This document shows, piece by piece, positions 20,652-24,827 of a stretch of 24,827 bases of DNA (positions are counted from its first letter, which is position 1; the number at the start of each line of letters is the position of its first letter). Source of the DNA: Fimbriimonadaceae bacterium. Its GTDB lineage: Bacteria; Armatimonadota; Fimbriimonadia; Fimbriimonadales; Fimbriimonadaceae. The position numbers and the translations under genes are program-made. The stretch lies in NCBI GenBank assembly GCA_025451715.1, contig JANWJY010000166.1, positions 1 through 24,827 of the forward strand, in the 5' to 3' direction. The notes under the pieces are model-generated. The model did not search any database and was not told where the DNA came from. It saw only the letters and a list, made by a program, of their open reading frames with translations.

Positions 20652-21655
20652 TTCGCCCCCAGGGCGACAGCGGCGGCACCAAGCACTCCTGCGTCTGCGA
20701 TCTTCTCGGCGACGGTGATGTGGCAGTCCTTGAACAACGATGGAATGGCGACGCTGCGCGCTTCTTCGACCGTCGGCGCCATGAGCCATTCGCCAGCGAG
20801 CGCAACCTGACCGCCGACCGCGAACACGTCTGGGGCGAAGACGTTGATCAGACTGCCGACTGCCGTGCCGAGGTATCCGCCGACCTCGCGCCATACGTCC
20901 CTCGCGACCTCGTCGCCTTGTCCGGCGGCCTTCGTGACGGTCTCCGGCGTGATCGCGCCGATATCGCCCTTGGCGATGTCGAGCATTGCCGATTGGCGGC
21001 CGCGTACGAGCTTGTGCTGCGCGCGCCTGATGATCGAGTCGCGCTGGCAGTACGCCTCGACCGTGCCGTATGCGCCCGAGCTACTGTCAAGCCCGCCACG
21101 CGCGATCACCGTGTGACCGAGTTCTGCTCCGCCGAGGTTTCCTCCGAGAAGGACCAATGGGCCTGTCGCATTCCCGCCCACGCTCTCGGCGCCGAGCACG
21201 ACTCCGCCGCCGATACCTGTGCCGAGCGTCAGCATCACGAGGCACCGCGCGTCGTTGCGGCCGCTGCCGAACCGATACTCGCCGACCGCAGCGGCGTTTG
21301 CGTCGTTTGCCATCGAGACCTTGATTCCGAGCTCACTCTCTAGCGGTCCGCGCACGTCGACGTCCTTCCAATAGTGCAAGACGCCGTCCATGCGGACGCC
21401 GAAGTTAGGCGACCAGTGCACGATGCCGTCGCGGTCGTTCGTGTGGCCGGGGATTGCGAGTCCTATGCGATCGGCGTCCCTCCCAAATCCAGCGAGGCAC
21501 TCTTTGACAGCGCTCGCGACCGCGCTCAAGGTCCGCTCCGCGCCCTCTTCTGCGCGCGAGTTTGCGCAGGCCATCTCGGTCAGGTACGAACCGTCGGCGG
21601 CGACGACTGCTGCCCGGATGTTGGTCCCTCCAAGATCGACCCCGACGACTTGCAC
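20648..21655 (-). CDS. ROK-family sugar kinase, zinc-cysteine-less
   Basis: A 335-residue ROK protein, probably a glucokinase or N-acetylhexosamine kinase. The phosphate-1 motif is VGVDLGGTNIRAAV (residues 4-17), the catalytic Asp118 is in SMANDANAAAVGE, and the phosphate-2 loop is LTLGTGIGGG (143-151). The adenosine-side motif near the C-terminus is APDVFAVGGQVA. The GELGH equivalent is AELGH with His181, but the zinc-binding CGCGxxGCxE reads SSSGAYGTVE (191-200), so the three cysteines are gone. No helix-turn-helix is present, so it is an enzyme rather than a NagC-type repressor. GTG 21655 fits the family N-terminus and lies 6 nt after CATAAT on the minus strand with no ribosome binding site. 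It diverges from a second ROK gene. Confidence 0.9.
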   Translation of the reverse strand: MQVVGVDLGGTNIRAAVVAADGSYLTEMACANSRAEEGAERTLSAVASAVKECLAGFGRDADRIGLAIPGHTNDRDGIVHWSPNFGVRMDGVLHYWKDVDVRGPLESELGIKVSMANDANAAAVGEYRFGSGRNDARCLVMLTLGTGIGGGVVLGAESVGGNATGPLVLLGGNLGGAELGHTVIARGGLDSSSGAYGTVEAYCQRDSIIRRAQHKLVRGRQSAMLDIAKGDIGAITPETVTKAAGQGDEVARDVWREVGGYLGTAVGSLINVFAPDVFAVGGQVALAGEWLMAPTVEEARSVAIPSLFKDCHITVAEKIADAGVLGAAAVALGAK

Positions 21656-21658
21656 GGG

Positions 21659-21684
21659 CAGATTATGCCACCGCTGGTAATCTG
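21659..21684. promoter_or_regulatory. Inverted repeat with divergent -10 elements between two ROK genes
   Basis: CAGATTA (21659-21665) and TAATCTG (21678-21684) are perfect 7-bp arms separated by 12 bp, so the arm centres are 19 bp apart, about two helical turns. Each arm also contributes to a -10-like hexamer: CATAAT on the minus strand (21667-21662, 6 nt before GTG 21655) and TAATCT on the plus strand (21678-21683, 13 nt before ATG 21697). A dimeric regulator bound here would cover both promoters. Confidence 0.5.
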
Positions 21685-21696
21685 GGCTACCGCCCG

Positions 21697-23061
21697 ATGC
21701 CCGACCTGCCCAAGCCCAAGATCGTCCCACCGCTCGATCCTGACTTCCGGCCCGCGGCTCTCGCACACCCGGTCGAGGGAGAGCGGTGCGTGATCGGGCT
21801 CCACCGGGCCGACGGCACCGGCACGCGGCACGAGCTGCGGCTCGGTCTAGACGAGGCGTTGAACGAACTCTGCGTCGAACGCGCGGTTAAGTTCCTGTTG
21901 TGGCAGCGCGGAGGACACCTGGTCTCCGTAGGCGGGGCAGCCTCCCTGTTCGAATACGTGCGATCACGATACTGCAAGACTGGCGTACGAGCCTTTGATT
22001 GCGACCTGGTTGGTCGCACTGTCTTCGAGCATGACGTCGAAGTGTCACACTGCGCTCCAGACAAGGTACCGGAGAGCAGGACAGCGCCGAAGAGCGTCGG
22101 ACGCCACTTGGAAGGCTGCCGCATCGGCTTCGACCTCGGGGCGAGCGATCGCAAGGTCGCAGCGGTCATCGAAGGTGAGACCGTCTTCAGCGAGGAGGTC
22201 GTGTGGGATCCGCGCGGCAACAGCGACCCAGAGTACCACTACCTTGAGATAAAGGCAGGGATCGAGGGCGCGCGCACCCACTTGCCGAGGCTCGATGCGA
22301 TCGGAGGAAGCAGCGCGGGAGTCATCGTCGAGAACCGCGTGATGGTCGCGTCGATCTTTCGCGGAGTTCCGGAACGCGACTACCCAAAGGCGCGCGATGT
22401 GTTCCTGCGGTTGCGAGACGAGTACGGCGTGCCATTCGAGGTCGCCAACGACGGCGACGTCACCGCCCTTGCAGGAGCAATGTCTCTCGACGAGGGACGG
22501 GTTCTCGGGATTGCGATGGGAAGCAGCGAAGCGGCCGGCTATGTGGACGCGGGCGGAAACATCACGGGTTGGCTCAACGAGCTGGCGTTTGCACCTATCG
22601 ACTACTCTCCGACGGCACCCGAGGATGAGTGGTCGAAGGACATCGGTTGCGGGGTTCAGTACTTGACTCAGCAGGCCGTTTTCCGCCTGGCCGCGAAAGT
22701 CGGGATCGACCTTAGCGAGTCAGAGGTCCTTGCCGACAAGCTCGAGATCGCCCAAGAGGCCCTTGATCAAGGTCATAGTGGTGCCAGACAAGTGTGGGAG
22801 ACTATCGGCGTGTACTTCGGGTACGCGATCGCGCACTACGCGAGCTTTTACGACATCGGCCATGTGTTGGTGCTCGGCCGCGTCACGAGCGCAGACGGCG
22901 GCCCAATCATAGTCGAGAACGCGGTTCGCGTCTTGAACACCGAGTTTCCAGAGCTAGCCGGCCGGATTAATGTCAGCCTGCCTGACGAGAAGTCCCGAAG
23001 GGTGGGTCAGGCCGTCGCGGCGGCTTCGCTTCCCGCGCGATCGGGGGGCAAGACGTCTTAA
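21697..23061 (+). CDS. Long ROK-family protein with about 140-residue N-terminal extension
   Basis: A 454-residue protein whose C-terminal two thirds is a ROK fold: CRIGFDLGASDRKVAAVIEG (141-160, phosphate-1), an IGGSSAG segment near 202, FEVANDGDVTALAG (248-260, with Asp252 at the catalytic position) and IAMGSSEAAGYV (272-283) at the second phosphate loop. The GELGH region reads NELAFAPID and there is no zinc motif. The first 140 residues are not a helix-turn-helix; they include RADGTGTRHELRLG and VRAFDCDLVGRTVFEHDV, which look like a partial sugar-kinase lobe. It may be a kinase of unknown sugar specificity or a non-catalytic partner of the divergent ROK kinase. ATG 21697 is the first Met after the divergent promoter region. 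Confidence 0.8.
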   Translation: MPDLPKPKIVPPLDPDFRPAALAHPVEGERCVIGLHRADGTGTRHELRLGLDEALNELCVERAVKFLLWQRGGHLVSVGGAASLFEYVRSRYCKTGVRAFDCDLVGRTVFEHDVEVSHCAPDKVPESRTAPKSVGRHLEGCRIGFDLGASDRKVAAVIEGETVFSEEVVWDPRGNSDPEYHYLEIKAGIEGARTHLPRLDAIGGSSAGVIVENRVMVASIFRGVPERDYPKARDVFLRLRDEYGVPFEVANDGDVTALAGAMSLDEGRVLGIAMGSSEAAGYVDAGGNITGWLNELAFAPIDYSPTAPEDEWSKDIGCGVQYLTQQAVFRLAAKVGIDLSESEVLADKLEIAQEALDQGHSGARQVWETIGVYFGYAIAHYASFYDIGHVLVLGRVTSADGGPIIVENAVRVLNTEFPELAGRINVSLPDEKSRRVGQAVAAASLPARSGGKTS

Positions 23062-23112
23062 ATCGGTTCGAGCCCGGAACCCCCGGCAATTCGCCGCCAT
23101 TAAGGTGGTTTG

Positions 23113-23138
23113 TTCCGTAATAATCAAGAGGTACGGAA
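23113..23138. promoter_or_regulatory. Inverted repeat over the moxR promoter region
   Basis: TTCCGTA (23113-23119) and TACGGAA (23132-23138) are perfect 7-bp arms with a 12-bp centre. The left arm overlaps AATAAT (23119-23124), the best -10 candidate for the MoxR gene, while the right arm ends a few bases before the GAGGAG ribosome binding site. As DNA it would be an operator; as RNA it could form a hairpin next to the ribosome binding site. Confidence 0.45.
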
Positions 23139-23154
23139 TTGTGAGGAGTCCCTA

Positions 23155-24111
23155 TTGTCTTTGAACCCATCTGACATCAGCAAGCTCTCGCGCGCCATTG
23201 CCCAGGAAGTGTCGCGCGCTATCGAAGGAAAGGAGGAGACGATCAACGACTCGATCCTCGTGCTCCTCTGTGAAGGACACCTGCTCATCGAGGACGTTCC
23301 GGGCGTCGGCAAGACGACGCTCGCTAAAGCGATCGCGCGTACGATGGCCGGCGAGTTCCGGCGCATCCAGTTCACACCCGACCTCCTCCCTAGCGACATC
23401 ACGGGCTCATCGATATACAACCAGAAGGAAGGGACGTTCGAGTTTCGCGAGGGCCCCCTGTTCGCAAACGTCGTGCTCGTCGACGAGGTCAATCGCGCCA
23501 CGCCAAAGACTCAGTCCGCGCTGCTCGAAGCCATGGAGGAGCGGCAAGTGACCAGCGACGGTGTGACGAGGAAGCTCCCGGAGCCGTTCTTTGTGTTTGC
23601 GACGCAGAACAACATCGAAATGACGGGAACGTACCCCCTGCCTGAAGCACAGCTCGACCGGTTCTTTGCACGGGTTCGACTCGGCTACCCGTCGAGAAAG
23701 GCCGAATCGGACATCTTAGACCACCAGCGTGTCGAGAACCCGATTGACCACGTGCAGCAGGTCGCTCGCGTCGACGAGATCATCGCAGCCCAGAAAGGCG
23801 TGCGCCAGATCTTTGTTCACGAGTCTGTACGCGAGTACTGCGTCGACATCGTCCGTGCCACGCGCGAGAACAGCCAACTCAACCTTGGCGCCTCGCCGCG
23901 CGGCTCGCTTTATGTTATGCATGCGGCTCAGGCCCGCGCTGCAGTCGAAGGAAGCGACTTCGTGCGGCCCGACGACGTGAAGTACGTCGCGCCGATGGTG
24001 CTTGGCCACCGCATGATGCTACGCGGAGAAGTCCGTGCACGAGGAACGTCAGGCGAAGAAATCGTGAGGCAGATTCTCGAGACGGTCCCCACCCCAGTCC
24101 CAACGGCATAG
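23155..24111 (+). CDS. MoxR-type AAA+ ATPase
   Basis: A 318-residue MoxR ATPase. Walker A is PGVGKTTLAKA (49-59, Lys53), Walker B is VVLVDEVNRA (106-115, Asp110-Glu111), sensor 1 is in FATQNN (148-153), and the arginine finger is in EAQLDRFFARV (Arg169). The C-terminal lid contains GASPRGSLYVMHAAQARA. MoxR proteins work as chaperones with VWA-domain and DUF58 proteins at the membrane. I choose TTG 23155 because GAGGAG sits 6 nt upstream and it matches the family N-terminus; a frame opening at TTG 23110 would add 15 residues with no ribosome binding site. The DUF58 gene starts one base after its stop. Confidence 0.94.
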   Translation: MSLNPSDISKLSRAIAQEVSRAIEGKEETINDSILVLLCEGHLLIEDVPGVGKTTLAKAIARTMAGEFRRIQFTPDLLPSDITGSSIYNQKEGTFEFREGPLFANVVLVDEVNRATPKTQSALLEAMEERQVTSDGVTRKLPEPFFVFATQNNIEMTGTYPLPEAQLDRFFARVRLGYPSRKAESDILDHQRVENPIDHVQQVARVDEIIAAQKGVRQIFVHESVREYCVDIVRATRENSQLNLGASPRGSLYVMHAAQARAAVEGSDFVRPDDVKYVAPMVLGHRMMLRGEVRARGTSGEEIVRQILETVPTPVPTA

Positions 24112-24112
24112 C

Positions 24113-24827
24113 ATGAACCGTTACGCGTCGCTCGCCTTGTCCGTCGCCTCCATGTTCTTCATGGTGATGGCGATCTTGGTGAACTCGCCACCGCTGTTCT
24201 ACATGGTGACGGCGGTCCTTGCGACGCTCGGTGCATCGACGCTGCAGGCGTGGCTCTCGGTTCGTGCTCTGCGATTTGAGAGGTACGCGCCCCCGGCGGT
24301 GCAGGTCGGAGAACCAGTCACGGTCGAGATCACGGTCTGGAGCGAGCGCCGAATTATGCGACCCCTCGTTACGATCATCGACAACCTGCCGCGATCGCTC
24401 GTCGCACAGGGTATCCGGCCGAGCCTTCCCGTTGCGCCGAGCTTCGACCAGCCGATCCAGACCCGGTTCACGTTCCGACCCATGCGGCGAGGACGGTACA
24501 AGTGGTCCGGTCTGCGGGTGCGGGGGACCGACGCACTGGGCTTGGTCAATCGGGAGCGCGCGTACAAGACTGACCCGATCGAGCTGACTGTCTACCCTGC
24601 TCCGATTCAAGTGTCCGTCGAAATCAACCCGATCGCTGGATGGGGGACTACCGACCTCGACAGTGGCCGAGCCCGCGGCGCGGGCCTCGAGATGCGAAGC
24701 ATCCGGGAGTACAACCCAGGCGACCCGCTTCGTTACGTGCATTGGCCGACAAGCGCGCGGAGCAACAAGCTGATGGTCAAGGAGTTTGAGACCGGTTCCG
24801 GCGTATTCCTGAACTTCCTGATCCAGC
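24113..24827 (+). CDS. DUF58 domain membrane protein (C-terminus outside window)
   Basis: The first 238 residues of a DUF58 protein. Two hydrophobic segments at the N-terminus (about 8-24 and 28-46) anchor it in the inner membrane. A beta-rich region follows (VGEPVTVEITVWSERR, then MRRGRYKWSGLRVRGTDALGL), and then the family signature at 190-226, with GLEMRSIREYNPGDPLRYVHW and SARSNKLMVKEFE. Family members are usually 380-430 residues, so nearly half is missing at the window edge. It begins one base after the MoxR stop, the standard pairing; VWA-domain and transglutaminase-like genes often follow in such clusters. The start ATG 24113 is fixed by that spacing. Confidence 0.92.
   Translation, partial: MNRYASLALSVASMFFMVMAILVNSPPLFYMVTAVLATLGASTLQAWLSVRALRFERYAPPAVQVGEPVTVEITVWSERRIMRPLVTIIDNLPRSLVAQGIRPSLPVAPSFDQPIQTRFTFRPMRRGRYKWSGLRVRGTDALGLVNRERAYKTDPIELTVYPAPIQVSVEINPIAGWGTTDLDSGRARGAGLEMRSIREYNPGDPLRYVHWPTSARSNKLMVKEFETGSGVFLNFLIQ

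Noticed and set aside
21656..21766. A 37-codon extension of the first ROK gene
   Set aside because: It would run through the divergent promoter region into the other ROK gene. The ROK fold begins directly after GTG 21655.
23062..23100. A tRNA-like 3' end (GGTTCGAGCCCG, later CGCCGCCA)
   Set aside because: The T-arm stem pairs imperfectly, the acceptor does not fit, and the rest of a tRNA would have to lie inside the ROK coding sequence.
1..24827. Mobile elements or CRISPR arrays
   Set aside because: No transposase, integrase or recombinase motifs, no terminal inverted repeats and no regularly spaced 25-40 bp repeats were seen. Composition looks even throughout.

Overview
The window is 24.8 kb of GC-rich, gene-dense bacterial chromosome with ordinary, vertically inherited-looking content. 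I see no insertion sequence, phage gene, CRISPR array, rRNA or tRNA. An LptD/OstA-like outer-membrane protein, an outer-membrane-type lipoprotein and a CpxP/Spy-like periplasmic protein suggest a diderm. The small-type PurL, a DnaE with an intact PHP metal site, ECF regulation, a TTG start and several apparently leaderless genes would suit an Armatimonadota/Fimbriimonadales-type organism. That placement is a guess from style; no phylogenetic marker here settles it.

Layout. (1) 1-2075, minus: purL, cut by the window edge. (2) 2098-3091, plus: a small lipoprotein and LemA. (3) 3134-5384, minus: a secreted-looking YtcJ-type amidohydrolase and an HD-domain nucleotidase-like protein, with a thioredoxin-fold protein (5417-6010) divergent from the latter. 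(4) 6059-10329, minus: dnaE followed by an LTxxQ-repeat periplasmic protein. (5) 10330-10710 is the only long non-coding stretch. It holds a strong minus-strand terminator and a chain of hairpins leading into a 70-residue orphan protein. (6) 10920-12458, minus: the LptD-like protein.

(7) 12560-18622, plus, is the most distinctive block. An ECF sigma factor, a zinc-binding membrane anti-sigma factor, an unrecognised six-helix membrane protein, a GlnD-type uridylyltransferase/HD/ACT sensor and two TrkA-type NAD-binding proteins lie head to tail with ATGA overlaps or gaps of a few bases. The arrangement suggests a unit joining envelope-stress transcription to nitrogen and potassium status. Just downstream sits a 2H-phosphoesterase (ThpR/LigT) homologue that has lost both catalytic HxT motifs.

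(8) 19293-21655, minus: a ROK kinase lacking the usual zinc cysteines, a 37-residue protein starting in a GTGA overlap, and a lipoyl-bearing 2-oxo acid dehydrogenase E2. A second, long ROK protein (21697-23061) diverges from the first across a 41-bp spacer containing a 7-bp inverted repeat. (9) 23155-24827, plus: a MoxR ATPase and a DUF58 protein, the usual start of a MoxR/DUF58/VWA cluster, cut by the window edge.

A theme across the window is that five genes without a Shine-Dalgarno sequence have a -10-like hexamer ending exactly 6-7 nt before the start codon, while others (LemA, MoxR, the 70-residue protein) have good ribosome binding sites. This points to mixed leaderless and leadered translation.
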